Assembly: GCA_040382235.1 (NCBI GenBank)
Contig: JBEIFV010000015.1
Span: 1 to 64,000 of the forward strand
From: JAEUOS01 sp040382235
GTDB taxonomy: Bacteria; Pseudomonadota; Gammaproteobacteria; Burkholderiales; JAEUOS01
Reading direction: 5' to 3'
Length of the DNA stretch: 64,000 nt
Of this stretch, positions 1-9,256 are shown one piece after another (within the stretch, counting starts at the first letter, position 1; each line of letters begins with the position of its first letter). A model generated the notes under the pieces. It saw nothing but the letters and a program-made list of their open reading frames with translations. It had not been told where the DNA came from and ran no database searches. The translations under genes were made by a program, and so were the position numbers.

Positions 1-273
1 CACAAACAGCCCGAGCGCGCCTGCCGGCCGGCGCGCGGCCCGCAACGCGTTGGGGAGAGCCGGCGGCCAAGCCGGCCGGGGGGCGGCGTCGGCCTCGCCG
101 TTGGCTGCGGGTACGCCGCCGGACAGCGGCGCGCCGGGCACCGGCACGGCAATTTGTGCAGACGCCGGTGCCACTACGAGCATGCTGGCAGTGACTGCCA
201 GGAAAAGAATTGCTACGGCCTTCGTCACGTTGACAGGAATCAGGAGCACAGCCGGATTATCCCACGCGAGCAT
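1..273 (-). CDS. Partial secreted protein (N-terminal end only)
   Basis: An open frame runs off the left edge of the window, so only about 91 codons are visible. From the ATG at 273 the protein begins with a short polar stretch, then a hydrophobic segment (TKAVAILFLAVTASMLVVA) ending in a good signal-peptidase I site, ASA|Q. The mature part starts proline- and alanine-rich (PVPGAPLSGG). An in-frame GTG at 228 would give a more conventional 25-residue signal peptide and may be the true start. The gene lies 24 bp downstream of the PilZ-like gene in the same direction and could be cotranscribed with it. No family can be named from this fragment. Confidence 0.5.
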   Translation of the reverse strand, partial: MLAWDNPAVLLIPVNVTKAVAILFLAVTASMLVVAPASAQIAVPVPGAPLSGGVPAANGEADAAPRPAWPPALPNALRAARRPAGALGLFV

Positions 274-297
274 GCGCCGACTGGTTCCTGGGCGGTG

Positions 298-1710
298 TCA
301 GGCGCCTTGCTTGAACCTCTTGATCACCTCAAACCCCACCCGCTCCCAATCAGTACCGCTCTGGATCACCCGGCTCATGCGGATTCTGAACAGATCACGG
401 CCCGGGCGCATGCTGAAGGTCCGGGTGGGATCGAAGCTGCCACCAGCCAGGATGATCGAATCTGCAAGACCGCGCGCATCATCACCGAACACAAAAAAAG
501 CGGCCACGCCTGCATCCGCAGGCGCGCCATCAGCGGTCTCCTGCTGCAAGCGCACGGCGCGCCAGTTGTCGGCCAGGCGCCGCACGCCGATATCCGAACC
601 CTGCGCCGACGGCGCCACGCGCACCGCGTTGCCCAGCACCCAACCCGATTCCTGCGGGTCCGCGAAAACTGCGAGGCTGCCTTTTTCGATCGGTCGCGTC
701 GCCGCAGTCACCTTGAATCCGGCGCCGGTGGGAGAGCGATCAATCAAGGTCCACTTTTCGGGCGTGGCGCCGCCATCCACCACGCCCAGGCATTTGGCAA
801 AGCCGGCCACCGCGGCGACCTGAAGAGCATCGATACGTCGACGACCGCTGTCGCGCCCGGAATGCCGTACAGCCACATAATCCCAGTAATGGCTCAGCTG
901 CTGCAGTGCGTCGTGATACTCGAACAAGGGGTTCGAGGCGTACAGGCCGATAGTCGCCACGCTGATCTGCCGGAAGTAATCCGAACGCCCTGCCGACACA
1001 CGCTCAGCTAAGCGCGCATGGTCGAAGTAGCGCGGTGCGGTGAGCGCTTTTTCCGCACTTATCACTTCAAGCCCGGCCCCGCCTTCGAGATCCACCGCGA
1101 GATAGTGGCGTCCGGCATCGAACACAGGCTCCAGCACGATGCCGCGCGACCAAGCTTCCAGCCAGTCGAAACACTTGTCGATCTGGCGCGCCGACATGCC
1201 GTTGCCCGCCACGGTGGATAACAGCAACAGCCTCAGATACAAGGTTTCGTTGGAGGTGCCCAGATCGTTGACCAGCGAGACGCCGCCGGCGGCCTCGGCA
1301 CGCTTGAACATCTGGTGCGCATGACTCCAGGTGGGCGCTGCGATCGGTTCGGCCACCAGCAGGCAGCACAAGGCATGCAGTCCGGCCAGGCGCAGGGCAC
1401 GGGTGACGATGGTGGCGCCGCCCGGGCTTTGGCAGGCGCGCTCCATCGCCATCAGCAAAAGATAACAAAGCGGACGCAGATCGGTTTCCGCCGACAGGGC
1501 ATTGGCGCCGCTGCGGCGGCGGCGCGCGCGCTGCTGCGCCAGACGCTGTTCCAATTCGTCGTCGAGCGCAACCAGGAGGCGGGTCTCGATATGCTCCGCC
1601 GCCAGCCACGCTTCGACCACCGGCAACGCGCGTGCCGAAAATTCGACGTTGGCCAGTTGGCGCCAGGGGATCTCGTCGGCATCGGCCAGCGAAGAAATCG
1701 ACGTGCTCAT
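298..1710 (-). CDS. PilZ-like domain protein of unknown function
   Basis: A 470-residue soluble protein with no signal peptide or membrane segment. The first 300 residues are helical and leucine/alanine-rich with no motif I recognise. Around residues 330-400 the sequence LIDRSPTGAGF has the D-x-S-x-x-G pattern of PilZ cyclic-di-GMP-binding domains, and an arginine-rich stretch (GRDSGRRRID) lies about 40 residues before it, where the PilZ RxxxR motif would be expected. A role in c-di-GMP sensing is an inference from that pattern. The ATG at 1710 is the start used. It precedes the partial secreted protein by 24 bp. Confidence 0.6.
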   Translation of the reverse strand: MSTSISSLADADEIPWRQLANVEFSARALPVVEAWLAAEHIETRLLVALDDELEQRLAQQRARRRRSGANALSAETDLRPLCYLLLMAMERACQSPGGATIVTRALRLAGLHALCCLLVAEPIAAPTWSHAHQMFKRAEAAGGVSLVNDLGTSNETLYLRLLLLSTVAGNGMSARQIDKCFDWLEAWSRGIVLEPVFDAGRHYLAVDLEGGAGLEVISAEKALTAPRYFDHARLAERVSAGRSDYFRQISVATIGLYASNPLFEYHDALQQLSHYWDYVAVRHSGRDSGRRRIDALQVAAVAGFAKCLGVVDGGATPEKWTLIDRSPTGAGFKVTAATRPIEKGSLAVFADPQESGWVLGNAVRVAPSAQGSDIGVRRLADNWRAVRLQQETADGAPADAGVAAFFVFGDDARGLADSIILAGGSFDPTRTFSMRPGRDLFRIRMSRVIQSGTDWERVGFEVIKRFKQGA

Positions 1711-1860
1711 CGGTTAACCTCAGCGCTACGCGCCGCGGTATTTGCGTTGGGAACTGCCCGGCGCCTCATTGGACGGCCCTCCCGTCACCGCGTGACATCC
1801 TCCGCCAGGGAGGCGCATTGCTCGATTCGGCGCTCCCTTGGAGCCGCCGTGCGGGAGCCC

Positions 1861-4158
1861 TCATGCGTTCCTCGCCAAAGCGGGAGTCGGCAGTTCGCGT
1901 ACCGAATCCGCCACCTTTTGCCCGAGCACATACTTGGTCATATCAAGGGTCGAACCTAGCCAGTTCGATGGCGTATCGAGGTCCAGTCCGGGCACTTTGT
2001 CGCCTTCGAACGTCGGCTCATGCGGGTCGAGCAGGCGGCCGTAGGCCGCAACCAGCTGCCAGTGGGTGTCGCTATCCGGATACTGGTCGCGAAAGGTGCG
2101 CGCCACGAGCGCATATTCGGTGACCCTTCGCTCCATGCGCAAGATCTCAAGCAGGGCCAGGTGAATGCGCATCGGTTCGCTTGAGCGATACAGCGCGTAT
2201 TCCAGAAAACGGATCGCCTTGCCGGGATCGAAATCTTCCTGGTAATAGGTGCGTGCCAGACCGATGATCGAGCGCGGGTCATCGAGCTTGACGCGGCCGA
2301 GCGCGATTTCCGGAAACAGCTTGCGCTCGAACTCCGCAAAGTACTGCGCACTGCGCGCGCGCGCCTCGGCGTCGCCGGCGCTCGCCATGCCGATCGCCGG
2401 CGAATCATCGATCACAAAATCCACGCCCATGGCCTGGTCGGCGAGAGCCAGCGCACGCGCTTCGATGCTGGTAGCGGGAATCGCACTTGACGCCTGCGCA
2501 CCGGACAGCGCCTTTTCCCGAACCGTGGGAATCGGTCCGATGCCGTGCAACTGCGCTCTGGCGTCACCATCGGCACGCAACGCCGATTCCGGCAAATAGA
2601 CATCGGCCTCGGCGGCGTCGACGGTCTTCAAGGCCAGCCCGGCAGCAGGCGCCAGCGCCGCTCTGGGCGACACGGTTGGAGTATCCGCCGGCACGGGTGG
2701 CTTGGCAGCAGCGGGCGCGGCTGACACGGAAGGCGCCGGCATGTCGATCGGAGGCAGCGTCGCGGCCGGCGGCGCAACTTGGTTGGGCACGGCCGGCGTC
2801 GCGGCTTCACTCACTTGCGCGCTACGAGTGGCCACAGCACCTGTTTCGCCGCTGCGGTCGAGCACGACCGTACGTTGGTAACTGTCTGGCGCGGCAACCA
2901 CTGGAGATGCGCGCCACTGCTGGTATGAAACATCGGCGTCGGACCCGGTCTCGGGCAGGGCTGCAGGCGTGGCCGGTTCGCCTGCCGGGGTTTCCTGCCA
3001 GGCGCGCTCGCGCCTGCCGCGCTGCTCCGACGCAAGTCGATAGCGCCAGAACAGGAAGGCGGCCAGCACAGCGCACAACAAAAGCGCCAACAACAGAGCC
3101 GCACCATTCAACCAGGCGGAAAGACGACGATTTTCCGTCGCCAGGTTGCGCGCACGCTCTTCAGCCAAACGGCGCGCGTTTTCGATTTCGCCGACTTCCT
3201 TGCGCAGAGTGCTCATGCCGCCCTCCAGCGCAAACAGGCGCGTCTGCATTTGCAGCGCTTCGGCGAACGGATTGTCGGACAGGCGGATGCGCGCTTCGGC
3301 ACGCAACTTGTCAGCTTCGCCTGCGTCCAGGGTGCGCGATGGCGCCATCAGGCTCATCAATTCGTCGCTGCGCTTGAGCGGCTGATTCAGCGGTTCGCCG
3401 GCCTCCGCGGCCGTCGGTTGCGACAGCGTCAGCCGATATCCGGGCGCCGGTTTGCCCAGCGCCGGTTTGCTTGCGGCAGCTCGCATGGAGTCGCGGGCCG
3501 GCCGGTCTCCCGGCGGGGAGAGCCGCAGCGACGGCAGGGAACGCAACGCGGCACCGGCCGTGCCGGCGTCGCCAGCAGGTGGCGTGGCGCCACGGCGCAC
3601 CGCGCGCGGCTCGCCGCGGCGTGTGCTTATCGAAGGCGCGGGCGCCACCGGCACGGCAGTCAGCGGCACAGCCACATCTGCCGGCGCTGCTTCGACGATC
3701 GCCGGCGGCGCGTCAAGCAGCACCACGTACTCGCGCACCAACAGCGTTTGCGGCCCGCAATCGATCGTCAGGCGAATGCGCACCGCCGGTTCATGTACCA
3801 GGGTGCGCGTGCGGATGACGATTTCGCCCCCACCGGCGGATTGCGTGATCGCGAAACGCAGGTTCGCCAACAGGGGAACGTGCTGGTTTCTGGAAGCCGC
3901 GTCCTCGTGGCCGCGAATGCACTGCGGAGACAACACTTCGTCGGCACTCGCGGTAAACGGCAACACCGCCTCGAACGGGCTGCCGATGGGCGAACGCACC
4001 TTGAGTTCCCCCAAGGAGAGGGCGGACGCACCGGCGCACAAGCCGAGCGCCACCAAGCCTGCAGGTAAGCTTGGGTTCACGAAACGCAAAATATGGCGGT
4101 AGGCATGCGCGCTTCTGGCGCGCCTGCCATAACTATGTCCGGATGATTGTGCTGCCAA
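1861..4158 (-). CDS. FimV/TspA-like cell-wall-associated protein
   Basis: The N-terminus carries a signal-like segment (LPAGLVALGLCAGASA) followed by LSLGELKVRSPIGSPFEA, the start of the FimV N-terminal domain (typical form: LSLGEI, then 'NQPL' and acidic residues). A short coiled coil (about residues 325-365), one transmembrane helix (LNGAALLLALLLCAVLAAF, about 370-392), a long proline/alanine-rich linker and a helical C-terminal region follow. FimV homologues organise polar type IV pilus or secretion machinery and usually bind peptidoglycan through LysM; I do not see a clear LysM here. The frame opens at TTG 4158, but TTG 4089 or GTG 4080 would give a shorter, more typical signal peptide. 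The start is therefore uncertain. Confidence 0.75.
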   Translation of the reverse strand: MAAQSSGHSYGRRARSAHAYRHILRFVNPSLPAGLVALGLCAGASALSLGELKVRSPIGSPFEAVLPFTASADEVLSPQCIRGHEDAASRNQHVPLLANLRFAITQSAGGGEIVIRTRTLVHEPAVRIRLTIDCGPQTLLVREYVVLLDAPPAIVEAAPADVAVPLTAVPVAPAPSISTRRGEPRAVRRGATPPAGDAGTAGAALRSLPSLRLSPPGDRPARDSMRAAASKPALGKPAPGYRLTLSQPTAAEAGEPLNQPLKRSDELMSLMAPSRTLDAGEADKLRAEARIRLSDNPFAEALQMQTRLFALEGGMSTLRKEVGEIENARRLAEERARNLATENRRLSAWLNGAALLLALLLCAVLAAFLFWRYRLASEQRGRRERAWQETPAGEPATPAALPETGSDADVSYQQWRASPVVAAPDSYQRTVVLDRSGETGAVATRSAQVSEAATPAVPNQVAPPAATLPPIDMPAPSVSAAPAAAKPPVPADTPTVSPRAALAPAAGLALKTVDAAEADVYLPESALRADGDARAQLHGIGPIPTVREKALSGAQASSAIPATSIEARALALADQAMGVDFVIDDSPAIGMASAGDAEARARSAQYFAEFERKLFPEIALGRVKLDDPRSIIGLARTYYQEDFDPGKAIRFLEYALYRSSEPMRIHLALLEILRMERRVTEYALVARTFRDQYPDSDTHWQLVAAYGRLLDPHEPTFEGDKVPGLDLDTPSNWLGSTLDMTKYVLGQKVADSVRELPTPALARNA

Positions 4159-4302
4159 AGGCCGACTATCGGGTGTCGCAAAAAACGTTACGACCTCGCA
4201 AGAGGCTGGTTCTCGACACGTTTCCTGCAGTTCCCGACAACAGCGGCCCCCCCTTCTTCAGGCCCCCACTTTATCCTATTTGCACGCTCCGATGCAGAGT
4301 CA

Positions 4303-5604
4303 TCAATGCAAGGCGCCCGCCGCGAGCGTCGCATCCGGTTGCAGCAGTGCGGTTGCCGGATGGGCATGGGAGGCACTCGCCCTGGGCCGGCTTTCGGTTT
4401 GCGCGTGCAAGGCCTGGTGCATCTGGTAGATGAACCAGAGTTCCTCCATCACCTCGGGCGGGAAACCCTGGCGTCCGCCACGGTCATCGACGATCAGCTG
4501 GTTGATCTCGGTGGCCAGATCCGGTCGCGACCAGCCCTCGATCATGCGCACCATCAGGCGTGGATACTGCAGTTCAAGGTCGGACGGATGCTCGGCTTCG
4601 AAACTGCCGTACCGGTAGGCGTCGCCATACAAGAGATTCATCCACACCGGTGCATTGGCCGGTGCCTGGGCCGGCTTGCCGCCTGCCTTTGACGCAGGTA
4701 GTGCTGGAACCGGCTCCGCTGCCGGGGCGTCGGGAACTTGGGCCTTTGCGGGCGCACTCTCGGCCGCATCGACCGCAGTCTGTGACTGTGCGGCCTCATC
4801 CATGGTCTCATCCACGGCCGCATCGCCGCACAGGGCACGCACGATATCGGTGACCGAGCTAGCATTCGCGTCAGCGCGCGCAGCCGTCTCGGCGGCATCG
4901 GCTGCGAGCGTACGACCACGCGGAACCACCAGGCATACGCGCGAGATGCGCGGCGCCCGCGGCCGCTTCAGGGCTCGCAACAAATGCAAGCCGTCAAAAT
5001 CCCCGCCATCAAGCCCCAGCACTACCCAGGCGGGACGCCGTTCGCGCAACAGTCGTTCGACAGTCTCCAGTTCGGCACTCTCCTGCAGTTCGAAGCCGCG
5101 CCCGGCAAGCGCACGCTGCCAGTTCGCCCGCACGCGCGCTTCGGCGTGCACCAGAAGCGCGACCGGCAGCACCTGCGCATCAGCGGCCGGCACATCTGGC
5201 GCAGGCTTGGCGACAGCGACTGGCACCGAAACCACCGCCGGCGTCAATTCTTCCGGCGGCATCGAGACTGCGACTGACGGCGCGGCGGCGACGTGCAGTG
5301 CTGTTCCGGCCTCGACCGGCGACAGCAAACCCATTTCACACAGGGTCGAGAGCCACAGTTCGAGGTCATTGCCATCAATGTGCGGCACCTGGCTTGCGAC
5401 ATGCGCAAACGTCACCGGTGCGGCACTGGCAATGGACAGAATGCCAAGAAACGCCGGCGATGCGCCGCTCTTCGCGGCCAGGCGCCTGGCGCCATCGTCG
5501 GTGATGCGATATTCCCAGGCATCGCGGAACACGTTCACGCCCAAGCCGCCACGGGCAGCGAAGAGTGCTCCGGGGTCAGAAGATTTCGCCATGTTTCGAT
5601 TCAT
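4303..5604 (-). CDS. Hypothetical protein with receiver-like central domain
   Basis: About 433 residues from the ATG at 5604 (MNRNMAKSSDPG); the same frame extends 19 codons further upstream. The first 100 residues look like a winged-helix or two-helix regulator-type domain (WEYRITDDGARRLAAKSG). Residues about 165-260 resemble a degenerate response-regulator receiver fold: a hydrophobic strand VLPVALLVHAEARVR, then WVVLGLDGGDFDGLHLLRAL, where the aspartate pair is only partly conserved. An alanine/proline linker leads to a C-terminal helical domain (YPRLMVRMIEGWSRPDLATE). It lies head-on to none of its neighbours and is divergent from groESL. The function is unknown. Confidence 0.6.
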   Translation of the reverse strand: MNRNMAKSSDPGALFAARGGLGVNVFRDAWEYRITDDGARRLAAKSGASPAFLGILSIASAAPVTFAHVASQVPHIDGNDLELWLSTLCEMGLLSPVEAGTALHVAAAPSVAVSMPPEELTPAVVSVPVAVAKPAPDVPAADAQVLPVALLVHAEARVRANWQRALAGRGFELQESAELETVERLLRERRPAWVVLGLDGGDFDGLHLLRALKRPRAPRISRVCLVVPRGRTLAADAAETAARADANASSVTDIVRALCGDAAVDETMDEAAQSQTAVDAAESAPAKAQVPDAPAAEPVPALPASKAGGKPAQAPANAPVWMNLLYGDAYRYGSFEAEHPSDLELQYPRLMVRMIEGWSRPDLATEINQLIVDDRGGRQGFPPEVMEELWFIYQMHQALHAQTESRPRASASHAHPATALLQPDATLAAGALH

Positions 5605-5725
5605 CGTTTGCAATCCACATCGTGCATTTCGACGGGTTCCGTAAAGCTGCCGTTGCGGCATCGGTTCGCGCCCTTCGCCGCCGCTCCTGTCGTAACGGCC
5701 GCCATCAGAAATTCTTGAGTGCGGC

Positions 5726-5753
5726 TTGATTTTTCAGGAATCGATCCTATAAT
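5726..5753 (+). promoter_or_regulatory. groESL sigma-70-type promoter
   Basis: A TTGATT hexamer (5726-5731) and a perfect TATAAT (5748-5753) are separated by 16 bases. The -10 box abuts the CIRCE element, the usual arrangement for HrcA-repressed heat-shock operons. The 5' leader to groES is about 150 bases. Confidence 0.75.
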
Positions 5754-5779
5754 TAGCACTCGTTGGCGTTGAGTGCTAA
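5753..5779 (+). promoter_or_regulatory. CIRCE operator (HrcA binding site)
   Basis: A perfect inverted repeat, TTAGCACTC - 9 bases - GAGTGCTAA, which matches the CIRCE consensus at every position. It overlaps the -10 box of the groESL promoter. In many bacteria HrcA binds this site and represses chaperonin genes until heat shock. HrcA itself is not encoded in this window. Confidence 0.97.
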
Positions 5780-5914
5780 CAATCGCAATGCCGGTTCGGG
5801 CTGGCGGCGGGGACTCCCTGACCGCGTCTGAAGCGGAGCGAATCGAAAAACCCTGTCCGCCCGCCTGTACCCGGGCAATTATCGGACAACTTATTGTTTT
5901 TAAAGGAGTTTAGA

Positions 5915-6208
5915 ATGGCTTTGAAGATCCGCCCTTTGCATGACCGCGTGGTTGTGAAGCGTCTCGAGAACGAGACCAAGACCGCTTCCGGCATCGTCAT
6001 TCCCGACAACGCAGCCGAAAAGCCCGATCAGGGCGAAGTGATTGCTGTTGGTCCCGGCAAGCGTGGCGACGACGGCAAGCTGATCGCCCCGGACGTCAAG
6101 CCCGGCGACCGCATCCTGTTCGGCAAGTACGCAGGTTCCACCGTCAAGATCGACGGCGACGAAATCCTGGTGCTGCGCGAGGAAGACATCCTCGGCGTTC
6201 TGGCCTGA
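5915..6208 (+). CDS. groES: Co-chaperonin GroES
   Basis: A 97-residue protein of the normal length for GroES: MALKIRPLHDRVVVKRLE at the N-terminus, the mobile-loop region (ENETKTASGIVIPDNAAEKP, about residues 18-37) and the C-terminal DGDEILVLREEDILGVL. It caps the GroEL cylinder during ATP-driven folding. The ATG at 5915 is chosen over the in-frame ATG at 5894 because a strong ribosome-binding site (AAAGGAG) lies 6 bases before it and family members begin exactly here. It is first in the groESL operon, and the CIRCE element upstream implies HrcA control. Confidence 0.98.
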   Translation: MALKIRPLHDRVVVKRLENETKTASGIVIPDNAAEKPDQGEVIAVGPGKRGDDGKLIAPDVKPGDRILFGKYAGSTVKIDGDEILVLREEDILGVLA

Positions 6209-6263
6209 ACCTCGCTCAACAATCCGTTTCCAGCAATCCAATAAGCATTAGGAGTCAATGAAC

Positions 6264-7928
6264 ATGGCAGCCAAACAAGTACTGTTCCACGAGAACGCAC
6301 GCCACAAGATGTTGAACGGCCTGAACGTCCTGGCCGATGCGGTCAAAGTCACCCTGGGCCCGAAAGGCCGCAATGTGGTGCTCGAGCGCTCCTTCGGCGC
6401 CCCCACCGTCACCAAGGACGGCGTCTCGGTCGCCAAGGAAATCGAACTGAAGGACAAGTTCGAGAACATGGGCGCGCAAATGGTCAAGGAAGTCGCTTCC
6501 AAGACCTCCGACGTTGCCGGTGACGGCACCACCACCGCGACCGTTCTGGCGCAAGCCATCGTGCGCGAAGGCCTGAAGTCGGTGGCCGCCGGCATGAATC
6601 CGATGGATCTGAAGCGCGGCATCGACAAGGCAGTCATCGCCATCACCGCCGAACTCAAGAAGATTTCCAAGCCCACCACCACCAGCAAGGAAATCGCCCA
6701 GGTCGGCGCCATCTCGGCCAACTCGGATGAATCCATCGGCCAGCGCATCGCCGAAGCCATGGACAAGGTCGGCAAGGAAGGCGTCATCACCGTTGAAGAC
6801 GGCAAGAGCCTGGATGACGAACTCGAAGTCGTCGAAGGCATGCAGTTCGACCGCGGTTACCTGTCGCCCTACTTCATCAACAATGCCGAGAAGCAGCAGT
6901 CGCTGCTCGACAACCCCTACATTCTTCTGCACGACAAGAAGATCTCCAACATTCGCGAGCTGCTGCCGATCCTGGAGCAAGTCGCCAAAGCCGGACGTCC
7001 TCTGCTGATCATCGCCGAAGAAATCGAAGGCGAAGCACTGGCCACCTTGGTGGTCAACAACATCCGTGGCATTCTCAAGACCTGCGGCGTCAAGGCCCCC
7101 GGTTTCGGTGATCGCCGCAAAGCCATGCTCGAAGACATCGCGATTCTCACCGGCGGCACCGTGATCGCCGAGGAAGTCGGCCTGACACTCGAAAAAGCCA
7201 CCCTGAAGGATCTGGGCCAGGCCAAGCGGGTTGAAATCGGCAAGGAAGAAACCACCCTGATCGACGGCATGGGCGACGCCAAGAACATCGAAGCGCGCGT
7301 CAAGCAGGTGCGCGTGCAGATCGACGAAGCCACCAGCGACTACGATCGCGAGAAGTTGCAGGAACGCGTGGCCAAGCTGGCCGGCGGTGTTGCTCTGATC
7401 AAGGTTGGCGCCGCCACCGAAGTCGAGATGAAAGAGAAGAAAGCCCGCGTTGAAGACGCACTGCACGCCACCCGTGCAGCCGTCGAGGAAGGCATCGTCG
7501 CCGGCGGCGGCGTGGCTCTCCTGCGCGCCAAGCAAGCCATTAACAAGCTCAAGGGAGCCAACCACGACGAGGACGCCGGCATTGCCATCGTCATGCGTGC
7601 GGTGGAAGAACCCCTGCGCATCATCGTCGCCAACGCCGGCGGCGAGCCTTCGGTCGTGCTCAACAAGGTACTCGAAGGCAAGGGCAACTTCGGCTACAAC
7701 GCCAAGGACGACAAGTATGGCGACCTGGTTGAAATGGGCGTGCTCGATCCGACCAAGGTCACCCGCACCGCGCTGCAAAATGCGGCTTCGGTTGCCGGCC
7801 TGATGCTGACCACCGACGCGATGGTCGGCGAACTGCCGGAAGACAAGTCGGCCGGCGGCGGCATGGGTGGCGGCGGCATGGGTGGTGGCATGGGTGGTAT
7901 GGGCGGCATGGGCGGGATGGATATGTAA
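6264..7928 (+). CDS. groEL: 60-kDa chaperonin GroEL
   Basis: About 554 residues starting MAAKQVLFHENARHKMLNG. The ATP-binding motif GDGTTTATVLA (about residues 86-96), the apical-domain stretch YLSPYFINN, and the terminal Gly-Gly-Met repeats ending in MGGMDM are all present. It forms the double-ring folding chamber with GroES. The AGGAG at 6250-6254 lies 9 bases from the ATG at 6264 but only 3 from the ATG at 6258, so 6264 is preferred. It is 55 bases after groES in the same transcript and is followed by a strong terminator. Confidence 0.98.
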   Translation: MAAKQVLFHENARHKMLNGLNVLADAVKVTLGPKGRNVVLERSFGAPTVTKDGVSVAKEIELKDKFENMGAQMVKEVASKTSDVAGDGTTTATVLAQAIVREGLKSVAAGMNPMDLKRGIDKAVIAITAELKKISKPTTTSKEIAQVGAISANSDESIGQRIAEAMDKVGKEGVITVEDGKSLDDELEVVEGMQFDRGYLSPYFINNAEKQQSLLDNPYILLHDKKISNIRELLPILEQVAKAGRPLLIIAEEIEGEALATLVVNNIRGILKTCGVKAPGFGDRRKAMLEDIAILTGGTVIAEEVGLTLEKATLKDLGQAKRVEIGKEETTLIDGMGDAKNIEARVKQVRVQIDEATSDYDREKLQERVAKLAGGVALIKVGAATEVEMKEKKARVEDALHATRAAVEEGIVAGGGVALLRAKQAINKLKGANHDEDAGIAIVMRAVEEPLRIIVANAGGEPSVVLNKVLEGKGNFGYNAKDDKYGDLVEMGVLDPTKVTRTALQNAASVAGLMLTTDAMVGELPEDKSAGGGMGGGGMGGGMGGMGGMGGMDM

Positions 7929-8028
7929 GAGCGTTCGGCGAAAAGTAAAACCCTACTTTTCACCGGCTTTTGCGTGCAGGAAATCGGACGGCAAAGCCGC
8001 ACGATTTCCTGACCAAACTGCTACGAAC

Positions 8029-8058
8029 AAAAAGCCCGCGGGAAACCGCGGGCTTTTT
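8029..8058 (+). terminator. Rho-independent terminator after groEL
   Basis: A perfect 13-bp stem (AAAAAGCCCGCGG / CCGCGGGCTTTTT) closed by a GAAA tetraloop, with the T-run built into the 3' arm and followed by TTTTTG after one G-T step. The A/T-symmetric stem could also act on the minus strand, where the 9.2-kb catabolic cluster ends about 130 bases upstream, so it may be bidirectional. Confidence 0.93.
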
Positions 8059-8193
8059 GTTTTTGCGCCGCTCTCGCGGCGCTCGTTTGGCGTGGCTTTG
8101 GCACCAGCGTAGAACGCTTGGCGCAATTCGCTTTGGCGCTTGCGCGGCTCGATCTACCTTTGCTGCCTGGTGGCTTACCGAGGACCTTTGCGA

Positions 8194-9174
8194 TCAGTCG
8201 GCGCGGATACCGAGGCGCTTGACCACGGCGCCATAGCGATCGAAATCGGCGCGCATCACCGACGTAAGTTCGGCGGTGGTGCTGCCTACCGGGTCGGCAC
8301 CCAGGGCGAGCAGCTTTTCGCGCAGGTCGGGCATCGCAAGGGCGCGCGCGACGTCGGCCTGGATGCGCTCGGCGATCGGCCGCGGCAGGCCTGCAGGGGC
8401 CATCAATGCATACCATGACACCGCTTCGAATCCGCTGAAGCCGCCCGCCTCGTTCATGGTGGGCAGCGCGGGCAACACGCTGGTGCGCCTGGCCGACGCC
8501 ACACCCAAAGCGCGCAGCTTGCCGCTCTGGATGTGCGCCAGCACCGACGGCAGCTGCGCCACCATCACCTGCGCATGCCCGCCCAGCACGTCGCGCACCG
8601 CATCGCCCACGCCCTTGTAGGCGACATGCGCCATGTCGATCCCCGCCATCGATTTGAGGATCTCGCCCCCCAGATGCGCCTGGGTACCGTTGCCACCCGA
8701 AGCAAAGCTCAAGCTGCCGGGCTTCTGCTTCAGAAGCGCGATCAGTTCGGCCAGTGTCGCGGCCGGCACCGTCGCATTGACCACCAGCACATTCTGCACC
8801 GAGGCCACGAGCGTGATCGGGGTCAGTTCCTTGAACACGTCGAGCTGGAAATTCGGGTACAGGTGCGGGTTGACCGCCAGGTTGCCGACTGGCGCCGACA
8901 CCAGGGTATAGCCATCCGGCGCGGATCGCGCCGCGGCCTCCATGCCGATGTTGCCGGCCGCGCCGGTGCGGTTCTCGATCACCACCGGCTGGCCCCAGAT
9001 TTCAGCCAGCTTGGTGCCGACCAAACGCGGCAGCGAGTCGGCGGCACCGCCTGGGCCGAAGGGCACGATGACCTTGACCGGGCGCGCGGGGAAAGCTTGT
9101 GCCAAAACAGCCGGGCCGCTCACAGCCGTCGCCACAGCGAGCGTACCAAGGGTGATCAGTCGATTCAGGTTCAT
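8194..9174 (-). CDS. Bug/TctC-family periplasmic solute receptor
   Basis: About 326 residues beginning MNLNRLITLGTLAVATAV with a signal peptide cleaved near VLA|QAFP. Family hallmarks are FPARPVKVIVPFGPGGAAD, the GQPVVIENRTGAAGNIG block, APDGYTL and YKGVGDAVRDVLGG. Bug proteins bind carboxylates or other small metabolites in the periplasm. No TctA/TctB membrane partners are encoded nearby, as is common for orphan Bug genes in Burkholderiales. It is the last gene of the minus-strand cluster running from gntR at 17.4 kb. A GGAG lies about 10 bases before the ATG at 9174. Confidence 0.88.
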   Translation of the reverse strand: MNLNRLITLGTLAVATAVSGPAVLAQAFPARPVKVIVPFGPGGAADSLPRLVGTKLAEIWGQPVVIENRTGAAGNIGMEAAARSAPDGYTLVSAPVGNLAVNPHLYPNFQLDVFKELTPITLVASVQNVLVVNATVPAATLAELIALLKQKPGSLSFASGGNGTQAHLGGEILKSMAGIDMAHVAYKGVGDAVRDVLGGHAQVMVAQLPSVLAHIQSGKLRALGVASARRTSVLPALPTMNEAGGFSGFEAVSWYALMAPAGLPRPIAERIQADVARALAMPDLREKLLALGADPVGSTTAELTSVMRADFDRYGAVVKRLGIRAD

Positions 9175-9256
9175 CACGTGCTTTTCTCCAAAGGAAAGGG
9201 TTCGAGCTTCGCCGCACCGGTTCACGTGTCCGGCGCCGCGCCTGTGCATGGGTCCG

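Noticed and set aside
6255..7778. Long open frame antisense to groEL
   Set aside because: It mirrors the codon pattern of groEL, has no ribosome-binding site and shows low-complexity, biased composition expected from reading a GC-rich gene backwards.
7858..7926. Short tandem repeat at the end of groEL
   Set aside because: It is the normal Gly-Gly-Met coding repeat of GroEL C-termini.
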